A stretch of DNA of 20,000 bases from Mesostigma viride. Its lineage: Eukaryota > Streptophyta > Mesostigmatophyceae > Mesostigmatales > Mesostigmataceae. The stretch lies in assembly GCA_009746045.1 (NCBI GenBank), contig RPFO01000692.1, forward strand, positions 1,136,582 to 1,156,581. The letters are read 5' to 3'. Numbering within the stretch: position 1 is the first letter of the stretch; the number at the start of each line of letters is the position of its first letter. The notes beneath the pieces are model-generated. The model saw only the letters and a program-made list of their open reading frames with translations, was not told the origin of the DNA and searched no databases. Shown here one piece after another: positions 10,301-17,298 of the stretch. The position numbers and the translations under genes are program-made.

Positions 10301-11778
10301 CTGGGTTTTCTGTTCCCTGTGAATTTCTAAAGGTTTTGAATCTGACAAAGAACTTCAACATTCTCATGGGAGCCGGCAGCCTACAAAATAAGTTCCATAT
10401 GCGTCATTTCTAGCTGCCAGATATGCCATGTAGGGAAGGCTTTTGGGCTCACCATGTTGCCAAGCAGCCTCCCTTGGTACCGCACCTCTCTCTCTTCCCG
10501 CGCCCACCGTCACCCTCTGGGAAGCCCAGGAAGGAGAGGCTTGCATTTTTTTCATCAACCCAGTTACTGTTGCGCTCAGAATGTGGCCTGCCCGCGTGGT
10601 GTGCTCCATACATGGCTTTGTGAATAGGGTAAAGAAGCTGATGCCAACGGTAGGGCAGCAACCGATTGCTGTGCCTTGTCCCCAGAATGCACATGTGAGC
10701 CACACTGCATCAGGGCCAACAGGTGCTAGCAATGTCCACATCTGTTATGTCACGCCGAGGCTGACCCTTTTTTTTCGTTGCATGTATACACCCGTTTGCA
10801 TGTGGCGCCACTGGTCACTCATCGGCAGGCCTTCAAATTGAAGAGCCTTTCAGGTGCGCTACATGTGGTGTCAAAAGGGGATGAGATAGAAGCTTAGGAG
10901 GAGCTTGGGGCAGGAGCTTAGACAGGGATTCGTTCGGATTCGCCATTAGCTGCTGCGGTCGCAGCACAGGTGTGGGATGTATGCCCTTTGTGCCTGCTGC
11001 CCATTGTCCAATGTAAAGTGCCACCAGGGTGTTCATCTGTTGCGCGCGTGCATGCGCCGATGCAGTATCCAGTGCATGTGGCTGGTGTCCTTTGATGGGA
11101 TGAAGCAGTGGAAGCGCTCCAAGGATGGGAAAATAAAGAAGAAAGTTCGAAGCAAGAAACAGAGTAACTGGTAGGGGCGGGCTTGGGCAAGCAATCGCTG
11201 TGGGCGTCACGTATCTTACAATTGGCACATGGCCATGTCATAGTGGAGAGCAGGGTACTACGTGGAGAGTAGGGTAACACGCCGCCTGCACCGTGATCAA
11301 TTTACTCGCCTTTGCATATGCGATGAATGTATTTCAGGTATCCCCTTGGTCACCAGTGGCCAATAGGGGTTGCCGCCCTTGCTTGGTAGTCTGACACTAT
11401 GCTTTTGACGTTAGCTTTTGTAATCAATGTATTCAAAACCCGTGTGGTATGAAAAACCCGTTATCTGGCTTGGGAAATAGATATTCTCCTGAAATAGATA
11501 TGCTTGCTATGAGGTCTAAAGAAGTGCATGCCGCTGGTTGATTTCGCATCAAAAGGTAGCTTCCATGCCTCTGATGAGTATGATATCTTGCTGCATTGCA
11601 AGCTACACAGTGCTGGCGCGCTTTTGCTAAAATAATGTGCTTTCTTTCCTGCGTCCATTGCCCTGTGCAACCTGACAGCATCCTGCCACTAGAGTCCATC
11701 TGCGACACCATCCAAGAGGATGTGATGGAAGCAGTCAGATCAAAGGCAGCTACTCGGCAATATATGGCAGGGTTTTGA
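871..11778 (+). CDS. Plastid-type bestrophin family anion channel, 8 exons, 425 aa
   Basis: Spliced CDS: 871-1316, 2088-2255, 2761-2913, 5801-5918, 8456-8527, 9374-9569, 10829-10853, 11679-11778 (1278 nt). All introns are GT-AG and every phase joins without a break. Family marks seen: TVFDQQAWTKHRS at ~105-117; TM1 SRVLLPLITPIVWYVLVFW at ~131-149; neck/TM2 PLSLSGFLLSLLLVFRTNNSY at 183-203 (shown here as a span, key residues G188, F189, R198, N200, Y203) followed by RWLDARRMW; WTIAFARTLKWHLR at 247-260; ERILRTPIPLPYTRHTTRF at 329-347; TM3-4 to residue 384; IEEPF at 388-392; ILPLESICDTIQ at the end. Residues 1 to ~80 are basic, Ser/Ala-rich and nearly acid-free, as in a plastid transit peptide. 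Known: algal and plant relatives (VCCN1, algal BST proteins) are thylakoid Cl-/HCO3- channels acting in proton-motive-force control or carbon concentration. Inferred: the same role here. The acidic Ca2+ clasp of animal bestrophins is not evident. ATG 871 is the first in-frame ATG after TAA 811-813, with G at -3 and +4. Family assignment is firm; the ion carried and the exact membrane are inferred. Confidence 0.92.
1317..2087 (+). other. Bestrophin intron 1 (771 nt)
   Basis: Begins gtgaag, ends cccgcag. Contains the 49-bp minisatellite at 1580-1776. Near the 3' end a 14-bp motif atcctttacttatc occurs twice (about 1960 and 1979). The open frames inside it have no family resemblance. Confidence 0.8.
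1580..1776. repeat. 49-bp minisatellite, 4 units plus remnant
   Basis: Units start at 1580, 1629, 1678 and 1721, with a 7-bp remnant at 1770. Core: ggcccagacagaagcaaagc followed by cgggagtactgg. Units 1, 2 and 4 are 49 bp; unit 3 is 43 bp, having lost bases within the gtaatccaca segment. Differences are a few point changes, so the array is fairly young. It shows no similarity to the adjoining exon ends. Confidence 0.9.
2088..2255 (+). CDS. Bestrophin exon 2: TM1-TM2 linker and channel neck
   Basis: The acceptor gcccgcag|g completes W149. The exon codes residues 150-204 and two bases of R205, including YEDGVIAGTFPAFFTDF and the neck helix PLSLSGFLLSLLLVF with RTNNSYDR. F189 after S187-G188 sits where the last aromatic ring of the animal bestrophin neck aligns (inference). 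The donor is gacag|gtgagc at 2255/2256; an almost identical donor recurs 49 bp downstream. Confidence 0.92.
2248..2345. repeat. 49-bp tandem duplication of the exon 2 splice donor
   Basis: tacgacag|gtgagcgctggt at 2248 recurs at 2297 and the copies continue through gcgcgcccacccaccgcgcg; a third partial copy (cgtacgag) closes the array. Each unit holds the last 8 nt of exon 2 plus 41 nt of intron. Copies differ at only about 3 positions (tcttgc versus tatagc). The second donor, at 2304/2305, would add 49 nt and break frame. Confidence 0.9.
2256..2760 (+). other. Bestrophin intron 2 (505 nt)
   Basis: Begins gtgagc, ends ccctgcag. It opens with the duplicated donor block; the remainder is G/C-rich with no recognisable gene or RNA. 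An alternative acceptor-like gtgctgcag|gc lies just after the duplication near 2362 but is not needed for the reading frame. Confidence 0.8.
2761..2913 (+). CDS. Bestrophin exon 3: cytosolic helix after the neck
   Basis: The acceptor ccctgcag|g completes R205; codes WLDARRMW and on through WTIAFARTL, residues 206-255, plus two bases of K256. I chose the donor at 2913/2914 (ctcaa|gtgggt) over a GT four bases further on because it restores K256 and frame with exon 4. WLDARRMW is a strong family signature for plant and algal members. Confidence 0.9.
2914..5800 (+). other. Bestrophin intron 3 (2887 nt)
   Basis: Begins gtgggt, ends ggcgccag. Holds the (GTGGG)n array at 3279-3463, then about 2.3 kb of lower-G/C sequence without a credible gene. 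Small direct repeats: ccctggcatagtccacc at 4725 and 4762 (37 bp apart), caatgtcgcg at about 4663 and 4687, and ctagtcttacgaa near 5117 and 5132. No transposon ends or RNA genes recognised. Confidence 0.75.
3279..3463. repeat. (GTGGG)n pentanucleotide array, G-rich on the sense strand
   Basis: About 36 copies of a 5-bp unit giving runs of four G separated by single T. Interruptions: ggagtg near 3286, ggggcg near 3430 and ggatgg near 3452. The central 120 bp are perfect. On the sense strand this is ideal for G-quadruplexes in DNA and in the intron RNA. Confidence 0.97.
5801..5918 (+). CDS. Bestrophin exon 4
   Basis: The acceptor gcgccag|g completes K256; codes residues 257-295, WHLRFGEEGALDQGLEDVL followed by GPAGMRKLLLAQHKPLVCLQ. 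The pattern HLR ... L..L....HKP is typical of the stretch between TM2 and the second half of bestrophins. Phase 0 donor cctccag|gtgggt at 5918/5919. The last ~33 nt of this exon plus the donor are the evident source of the 37-bp array that fills intron 4. Confidence 0.87.
5919..8090. repeat. 37-bp minisatellite, 58 full units plus a partial, derived from the exon 4 end
   Basis: Units start every 37 bp from 5919 to 8028 with no indel; a partial unit follows at 8065. A unit reads gtgggtggcacagcacaag, then cccc (or variant), then gcgtgtgtgcgcag. The end of exon 4 (ggcacagcacaagcccct...cag|gtgggt) is clearly homologous, so the seed was exon end plus donor. Variants: gccccgcg (most units); ggcatgcg with gcgcag (units 2, 10, 12, 27, 35, 39, 41) or gctcag (9, 11, 26, 28, 38, 40, 58); catgcccc (18, 22, 34); aaacccc (1, 20); gccctg (15); gcctcg (45, 51). 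No unit holds a forward stop, so long open frames here are artefacts unless the intron is retained. Confidence 0.98.
8091..8455 (+). other. Unique 3' part of intron 4
   Basis: About 365 bp between the 37-bp array and exon 5, ending in the acceptor gtggccttgcag. No gene or repeat recognised. The exon 4 frame stays open across the array and closes at 8355-8357 here. Confidence 0.7.
8456..8527 (+). CDS. Bestrophin exon 5
   Basis: Phase 0 exon of 24 codons (residues 296-319), EIGGVIQRAKLEYAEKVQMD then KGIT. The acceptor is ccttgcag|gag and the donor is atcacg|gtgagg. Joining LQ|EIGGVIQ to exon 4 and GIT|ALEDVLG to exon 6 gives an uninterrupted family-like helix. Its end (tggacaag...acg plus gt) recurs in degenerate form in the adjoining intron. 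Confidence 0.87.
8528..9373 (+). other. Bestrophin intron 5 (846 nt)
   Basis: Begins gtgagg, ends tcccggcag. The first ~250 bp hold the degenerate exon 5-end repeat; the rest shows no gene, RNA or mobile element. Confidence 0.75.
8564..8786. repeat. Degenerate ~42-bp array resembling the exon 5 end
   Basis: tggacaag-type cores start at 8564, 8606, 8648 (cggacaag) and 8758 (spacings 42, 42, then irregular), with a weak copy near 8700. Each continues with about six variable bases and then acggt or acagt. The exon 5 end at 8511 has the same layout, tggacaagggcatcacg|gt. The similarity suggests descent from exon end plus donor, but divergence is far greater than in intron 4. Confidence 0.7.
9374..9569 (+). 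CDS. Bestrophin exon 6: ERILRTPIPLPYTRH signature, TM3-TM4
   Basis: The acceptor cccggcag|gcg opens residues 320-384 plus the first base of G385. Contains EDVLGGCERILRTPIPLPYT and RHTTRF, the most diagnostic block of plant and algal bestrophins, then two hydrophobic segments (LIIWLNVLPMSLWF and MTPVITMIFAFLLLGIEQI). Only about 3 of 65 codons end in A or T. The donor is cagatcg|gtgagg at 9569/9570. Confidence 0.95.
9570..10828 (+). other. Bestrophin intron 6 (1259 nt)
   Basis: Begins gtgagg, ends catcggcag. A pyrimidine-rich stretch lies near 9735-9800. No repeats or genes recognised. It separates exon 6 from the 25-nt microexon. Confidence 0.75.
10829..10853 (+). CDS. Bestrophin exon 7: 25-nt microexon (GLQIEEPFS)
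   Basis: The acceptor catcggcag|gc and donor ttcag|gtgcgc bracket 25 nt. With the single base left by exon 6 and the first base of exon 8 it codes G-L-Q-I-E-E-P-F-S, the conserved motif that follows TM4 in plant, algal and bacterial family members. It restores phase exactly (1 + 25 + 1 = 27). It was found by searching the intron for the missing IEEPF motif and is too short for standard gene finders. Confidence 0.9.
10854..11678 (+). other. Bestrophin intron 7 (825 nt)
   Basis: Begins gtgcgc (weaker than the other donors), ends cctgacag. No gene, repeat or mobile element recognised. Confidence 0.75.
11679..11778 (+). CDS. Bestrophin exon 8: C-terminal helix and stop
   Basis: The acceptor cctgacag|c completes S393. 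Codes ILPLESICDTIQEDVMEAVR and a short tail ending YMAGF, stop TGA 11776-11778. ILPLE..C..I is the usual C-terminal family block after IEEPF. About half of the codons end in A or T, in contrast to exon 6. A further downstream coding exon is unlikely because the frame closes at a stop shortly after the conserved block. Confidence 0.88.
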
Positions 11779-12387
11779 ATACCTCACAGATCAAGAAAGT
11801 TGCCTCTCATAGCAGTGGCACGTCTTATCAGTTCAAGCATCAAGGCAGCGCTTGCGTTTTTTTGTCTTTTTTATCAGCCATGGTGTGGAAGTGGCATCGC
11901 GTGTGACATATTGGTCTGTCCATGCATGACGACGTACTACTAGGCAACCATATTCCTGGACGCATAGCGTTCCAATGTCGTGTGAGGACTGGAATAGCCA
12001 TCTGAGAGGACATGAGCGAAGCCTGTGGAACCCCCGTGCCTGTCTACCGGTAAAAAAGTGCTGAAATTGGGGTCAAAAGTTGGAAAGTCGCGAGGCAAAG
12101 AGGCGGGGCTGACATTGGTAGATGTTCCTCTAGCAAAATATAACGCCTAATGGCGAGTGTCGATTTGCGGAAATTCTTAGTATTGTACGACACGATGTCA
12201 TGGTGACGGTAAGGGCTGAAGTCGCGGAGAAGTCGCGAGTGCGCAGATCTGACGCCATTGCTGGCATGCCATGTCACTCAGGCAGTCACGGGATGAGCAT
12301 TGCCACGCCGATCTTTGTTTTAAATTAATTTAGTATAGGTAGTAGTACAACAACTATTTGGTGAGCTATGCTCATTTTATCTATGAC
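11779..12387 (+). other. 3' flank / likely 3' UTR of the bestrophin gene
   Basis: No coding region recognised. No TGTAA (the usual green-algal poly(A) signal) lies close behind the stop; the first one I see is at 12430-12434, inside the foldback element 12388-12860. If used, the 3' UTR would be about 650 nt. This is a weak inference. Confidence 0.4.
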
Positions 12388-12860
12388 TACACCGTCCGCA
12401 TTAGTAGTTTTATATAAATAATTAGCTTCTGTAAAATGTTCTGGCTGAAAACCAGGATGCAAACAAAAGAAAATTAATTCATTAACTCTGGGGGCTGAGG
12501 ACTGGACTAAACAAACAAACAAACAAAATTAAATTAATTAACTCCTGTGGGCTCTGGGTATCACTGACCTCCACTGACTCTAGCCTATGGCCGGCGAAGG
12601 GGGGCCGCCGGGACGGATTGCCGGCCGAATTGGGGACGGCGTGTACGATATCTACCAAACAAACAAAAGAAATTTATTAATTAAATAAGTACCCATGTGC
12701 CTTGAACGGCTGCAGGACAAACAAACAAACAAAAGGTTTTGATTAAATAATAAAGAACCCGGGACTCTAACTGGCTCCCAACAAACAATCCAGGGTTATT
12801 CGTAATGCAAATACGGCAGAAATTGACCCCTAACAACAAACTACTAATGCGGACGGTGTA
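12388..12860. mobile_element. 473-bp foldback element with perfect 23-bp inverted ends
   Basis: 12388-12410 (tacaccgtccgc...agttt) is the exact reverse complement of 12838-12860 (aaact...ggacggtgta). The interior is patterned: (CAAA)n tracts at about 12463, 12508-12528, 12656-12668, 12718-12734 and 12780-12788, most followed by TTAATTAA-like sequence and then a G/C-richer spacer. No open frame of note and no clear target-site duplication. It looks like a non-autonomous DNA element (MITE/foldback); the family is not identified. Confidence 0.65.
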
Positions 12861-13312
12861 ACCTGCTGGGAGGCTCTGACGACAGGGGTTGACGGTTACT
12901 GAAAATTAGGTGGTGGCAGAAAGTACCTATTTCGGCCACTTTCGGGCAACAGGATGAGTTTTCACGAATGCACGACCATGGCGGCGTTGAGTAAAATAGA
13001 CCTTAAGGGGACGTGGCGCGCCGAATATTTTCTGCGCCAAAAAATTTGCGGTACCAGTTCGGTGTATAATGTGTGCCCGGACCGCTCAACCCTCGCGGAG
13101 GTGGCCATGGCGGCTTGCCTTTAGGAAATATTAATCGATATGGCATCTAAAAGGCTAGAAAAAATGCATGAATTTCGCAGAAGACTAGTTGATGACCTCA
13201 TTTCATGGCGGAAAGTTTACGGTTTGCAATATCGCTGATTTCTCGAACGGCTACGGGCGCGGGGGTCCAGGATATAATTTCTCTTGCGGATCATGAAATT
13301 TAATGCAGGTTT
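12861..13312. other. Intergenic stretch, nothing recognised
   Basis: Mixed composition between the foldback element and the retrotransposon fragment. No open frame, RNA gene or repeat that I can support. Confidence 0.5.
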
Positions 13313-14282
13313 ATGGCCGTGGACGAGCTTGGGGAAGGGGGGCCGACTAACAAGCAGAATTTACTAGCTGACCTCATTTATGCCGACGACATCACGCTCA
13401 TCGCGAAGCCGGAGTCTGCCCAACTTTGGCTGGACTGCCTGGCGCTCGAGGCTCGGGCGGTTGGTCTAGAAATCAGCCCCAAAGCGGAGGCCCTGGCCCT
13501 CGGCATGGCAGGGCCCCCACCCACACTCCGCCTCTTAGACGATGCCGAGGTCAACTACCCTCCTTCAGGCCGCTTCAAGCTGCTTGGCAGTTGGCTTCCC
13601 GACTGCGAGGACGACATGACGACACGGATCGGCATGGCGTGGGCGCACCTCCATGACCACCGCCGCTGGTGGAGCAACCCCGCCCTACCCCGGATCGTCA
13701 AGCGTGACCTCTTCAAGGTCGTCATTCTGACGATCCTGACCTACGGCGCCGAGACGTGGACACTGATGCAGGAACTGGAGCAACGACTCGACGGCGCCAT
13801 CACCAAGATGCTGCGCAAGGCCCTTAACATCCCCTTTGGTTTGCACATTAGTAATGAGGATTTGTACGCTGATTTGCCCTATGTTTCCCACATTATTAGG
13901 CACAGGCGCCTGGGCCTAGCCGGGCACCTGGCCCGCACAGATCAGGTAGATACATCAGATCGATGTAGCTGGCACCAAGCCCGCCCAGCCTGGGCGATAC
14001 GTCCTCACCTGGCGTGCCCCCGGCCGCGCGCGGCAGGGCCGCCACCCGTGGACTTTTCGTGATAGACTCAGCATGGACATGTGCTACACTAGACGTGACG
14101 GGCTCACCCCCGGGCAGCCTCCTGGTTTGTCTGTAATGTGGAGGCAGATGGTGCGCAAGGATAGATGGCAAGTAGTGATGAAGGAGACCACCCCCAAGCC
14201 TGTGGGGGCTCCGCGTGTGACCAAGTATGGCATTCATAGCGATTCGGGCCGTGGTGCCCACACCCCTGTAACTAGGACCTAG
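13313..14282 (+). pseudogene. Reverse transcriptase fragment of the non-LTR element, frameshifted
   Basis: Frame 1 (13313 to about 13990) gives LIYADDITLIA (catalytic YADD), then GWSR-side thumb sequence, VVILTILTYGAETWTLMQEL, LRKALNIPFG and HIIRHRRLGLAGHLARTDQ. The text then continues in another frame, PGRYVLTWRAPGRARQGR then HPWTFRDRLSMDMCY, to TAG 14280-14282. So there is a frameshift between about 13941 and 14000. RT motifs upstream of YADD and any endonuclease domain are missing. In an intact element this protein would copy the RNA at the nicked target; this copy cannot. Confidence 0.85.
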
Positions 14283-14338
14283 ATAGCTTATACCATCCAT
14301 TCCATCCCCTGTTCCCCTCCCACTGAGGACTTATGCTC

Positions 14339-14357
14339 CACGTGACGCAGTCACGTG
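14339..14357 (+). other. 3'-terminal hairpin of retrotransposon copy 1
   Basis: CACGTGAC-gca-GTCACGTG: a perfect 8-bp stem with a 3-nt loop, three bases before the TTAA-type tail. Probably a recognition structure for reverse transcriptase (inference). Confidence 0.75.
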
Positions 14358-14380
14358 TCTATTAATTAATTAATTAATTA

Positions 14381-14720
14381 ATGGCCGTGGACTTTTCGTG
14401 ATAGACTCAGCATGGACATGTGCTACACTAGACGTGACGGGCTCACACCCGGGCAGCCTCCTGGTTTGTCTGTAATGTGGAGGCAGATGGTGCGCAAGGA
14501 TAGATGGCAAGTAGTGATGAAGGAGACCACCCCCAAGCCTGTGGGGGCTCCGCGTGTGACCAAGTATGGCATTCATAGCGATTCGGGCCGTGGTGCCCAC
14601 ACCCCTGTAACTAGGACCTAGATAGCTTCCACCATCCATTCCATCCCATGTTCCCCTCCCACTGAGGACTGATGCTCACGTGACGCAGTCACGTGTCTAT
14701 TAATTATTTAATTAATTTTA
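14381..14720 (+). mobile_element. Non-LTR retrotransposon copy 2, 3' end only
   Basis: From about 14385 it repeats 14046-14360 of copy 1 at an offset of 338-339 bp, with about five substitutions and one 1-bp deletion (roughly 98% identical). It holds the last ~75 codons of the RT ORF (stop near 14621), the 3' UTR, the hairpin 14677-14695 and a degenerate tail (attaattatttaattaattt). It starts atggccgtggac, as copy 1 does, then jumps to ttttcgtg of the 3' region. Flanked on both sides by TTAATGGC. Confidence 0.88.
14677..14695 (+). other. 3'-terminal hairpin of retrotransposon copy 2
   Basis: The same CACGTGAC-gca-GTCACGTG stem-loop as in copy 1, again directly before the tail; it has kept perfect pairing. 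Confidence 0.75.
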
Positions 14721-15506
14721 ATGGCAGCGATTGTGAGGCAACGTAGGCTCTAAAGAGCGATTATGAAGCTAACTTAATGGTGTTGTCGAGTTTGTGCCGA
14801 AGCTTCCCGGTTTCTTTTACATTTCCGGCATTCAAGGAAAGAACCTACGCAGGCCTCCGCATGTCGCCTTCGACGTATTCACGGAAGGCGCACCTTCCTT
14901 GTTCAATGTTCGCCTGATCAATGGATGATGTCTTTTATTGTTCGATCTTGCGTGCCAGTTTATGCATGAAACATTTCCACGCAGGCAGGTGCATTAACGT
15001 CGGCCTTTCGCCTTTTTTTCGGGCAGTTTCCCTGCAGGAAGCGCTCCATTTCTTTTGGTTGCATCGTCAGATTCCTAGCAATTTCGTACAATTTCGTGTA
15101 GTTTGTGGCTGGCATGCTTAAGGCGCCGAGGTCAAGTTGTTGGTTGTGTGTTGGCATTTGTTTTCCATAATCCTTTGGACATGAGCTTGCTCAGACGCTT
15201 TGTTATGTGCATGCCGGATCTGACACACCTGTTTTAGTAACGACATCCGGCATGTGCCTAGAGGCTAACAAGCTGGCATCAGATTCTTTGCAAAATGCCA
15301 TATTGGAAAGGAAGGTGAGAGTGGTTCTTTTGCTGGCCATACTGCATGAGTGGCATTGCATTAGATAGGTGTTTCCATTGCTTTCCTTGAGCTATAACCA
15401 TTCAGACCTCCCTGCTATGTGTGCAGCAAGGCAAGCTGGATCATAGGATGTGAATGCTTGGCAGATAGCATGTATGATTTGCTGCCAAGTTTGCAGGCTG
15501 CAGTTG
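14721..15506. other. Intergenic stretch with one hairpin, no gene recognised
   Basis: Short open frames (for example near 14921-15121) show no family features. A hairpin lies at about 15207-15257: catgccggat (15210-15219) pairs with atccggcatg (15245-15254), with a 25-nt loop and two G-U pairs extending the stem. It has no U-run, so it is not an obvious terminator. Confidence 0.5.
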
Positions 15507-17298
15507 CGGTCGGTCGGTCGGTCGGTCGGTCGGTCGGTCGGTCGGTCGGTCGGTCGGTCGGTCGGTCGGTCGGTCGGTCGGTCGGTCGGTCGGTCGGTCG
15601 GTCGGTCGGTCGGTCGGTCGGTCGGTCGGTCGGTCGGTCGGTCGGTCGTCGTCGGTCGGTCGGTCGGTCGGTCGGTCGTCGGTCGGTCGGTCGGTCGGTC
15701 GGCGTCGGTCGTCGGTCGGTCGGTCGTCGGTCGGTCGGTCGGTCGGTCGTCGGTCGGTCGGTCGGTCGGTCGGTCGTCGGTCGGTCGGTCGGTCGGTCGG
15801 TCGGTCGGTCGGTCGGTCGGTCGGTCGGTCGGTCGGTCGGTCGGTCGGTCGGTCGGTCGGTCGGTCGGTCGGTCGGTCGGTCGGTCGGTCGTCGGTCGGT
15901 CGGTCGGTCGGTCGGTCGGTCGGTCGGTCGGTCGGTCGGTCGGTCGGTCGGTCGGCGTCGGTCGGTCGGTCGGTCGGTCGGTCGGTCTCGGTCTCGGTCG
16001 GTCGGTCGTCGGTCGGTCGGTCGGTCGGTCGGTCGGTCGGTCGGTCGGTCGGTCGGTCGGTCGTCGTCGGTCGGTCGGTCGGTCGGTCGGTCGGTCGGTC
16101 GGTCGGTCGGTCGGTCGGTCGTCGGTCGGTCGGTCGGTCGGTCGGTCGGTCGGTCGGTCGGTCGGTCGGTCGGTCGGTCGGTCGTCGGTCGGTCGGTCGG
16201 TCGGTCGGTCGGTCGGTCGGTCGGTCGGTCGGTCGGTCGGTCGGTCGGTCGGTCGGGGTCGGTCGGTCGGTCGGTCGGTCGGTCGGTCGGTCGGTCGGTC
16301 GGTCGGTCGGTCGGGTCGGTCGGTCGGTCGGTCGGTCGGTCGGTCGTCGGTCGGTCTCGTCGGTCGGTCGGTCGGTCGGTCGTCGGTCGGTCGGTCGGGG
16401 TCGGTCGGTCGGTCGGTCGGTCGGTCGGTCGTCGGTCGGTCGGTCGGTCGGTCGGTCGGTCGGTCGGTCGGTCGGTCGGTCGGTCGGTCGGTCGGTCGGT
16501 CGGTCGGTCGGTCGGTCGGTCGGTCGGTCGGTCGGTCGGTCGGTCGGTCGGTCGGTCGGTCGTCGGTCGGTCGGTCGGTCGGTCGGTCGGTCGGTCGGTC
16601 GGTCGGTCGGTCGGTCGGTCGGTCGGTCGGTCGGTCGGTCGGTCGGTCGGTCGGTCGGTCGGTCGGTCGGTCGGTCGGTCGGTCGGTCGTCGGTCGGTCG
16701 GTCGGTCGGTCGTCGGTCGGCGGTCTCGGTCGGTCGGTTCGGTCGGTCGGTCGTCGGTCGGTCGGTCGGTCGGTCGGTCGGTCGGTCGTCGGTCGGTCGG
16801 TCGTCGGTCGGTCGGTCGGTCGGTCGGTCGGTCGTCGGTCGGTCGGTCGGTCGGTCGGTCGTCGGTCGGTCGGTCGTCGGTCGGTCGGTCGGTCGGTCGG
16901 TCGGTCGTCGGTCGGTCGGTCGGGCGGTCGGTCGGTCGGTCGGTGTCGGTCGGCGGTCGGTCGGTCGGTCGGTCGGTCGGTCATCGGTCGGTCGGTCGGT
17001 CGGTCGGTCGGTCGGTCGGTCGGTCGCGTCGGTCGGTCGGTCGGTCGGTCGGTCGGTCGGTCGGCGTCGGTCGGTCGCGTCGGTCGGTCGGTCGGTCGGT
17101 CGGTCGGTCGGTCGGTCGGTCGGTCGGTCGGTCGGTCGGTCGGTCGGTCGGTCGGTCGGTCGGTTCGGTCGGTCGGTCGGTCGTCCGGTCGGTCGGTCGG
17201 TCGGTCGGTCGGTCGGTCGGTCGTCGGTCGGTCGGTCGTCGGTCGTCGGTCGGTCGGTCGGTCGGTCGGTCGGTCGGTCGGTCGGTCGGTCGGTCCGT
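15507..17298. repeat. (CGGT)n tetranucleotide satellite, interrupted
   Basis: About 1.8 kb of CGGT units broken by many small register shifts. Most are loss of one G (gtcgtcgg) or gain of G (tcggggtcgg near 16256 and 16398); others are tctcgg, gcgtcgg, ttcgg, tgtcgg and tccgg. One unit is tcatcgg at about 16981. It has no stops in any frame, so it creates a long artefactual frame (Thr-Asp-Arg-Pro repeats) on the minus strand. Confidence 0.98.

Larger units (their letters stand above)
13313..14380 (+). mobile_element. 5'-truncated non-LTR retrotransposon, copy 1
   Basis: Contains the C-terminal half of a reverse-transcriptase ORF, a short 3' UTR, a terminal hairpin and a (TTAA)-type tail (14361-14380) rather than poly(A). 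The 5' end starts abruptly just before the RT catalytic box, as is usual for incomplete target-primed reverse transcription. The sequence ATGGC stands at its start (13313), at the junction with copy 2 (14381) and after copy 2 (14721). The short-repeat tail and YGAETWTL-type region resemble RTE-like or related clades; clade assignment is tentative. Confidence 0.85.

Noticed and set aside
13685-14639. Minus-strand frames of 70-134 residues
   Set aside because: Antisense of the retrotransposon reverse-transcriptase region; present in both copies only because the DNA is repeated.
15207-15257. Rho-independent terminator
   Set aside because: No U-run follows the stem and the context is eukaryotic.
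15392-16984. 530-residue minus-strand frame of Thr-Asp-Arg-Pro repeats
   Set aside because: Translation of the (CGGT)n satellite, which is stop-free in every frame. Its reading depends on register slips in the repeat.
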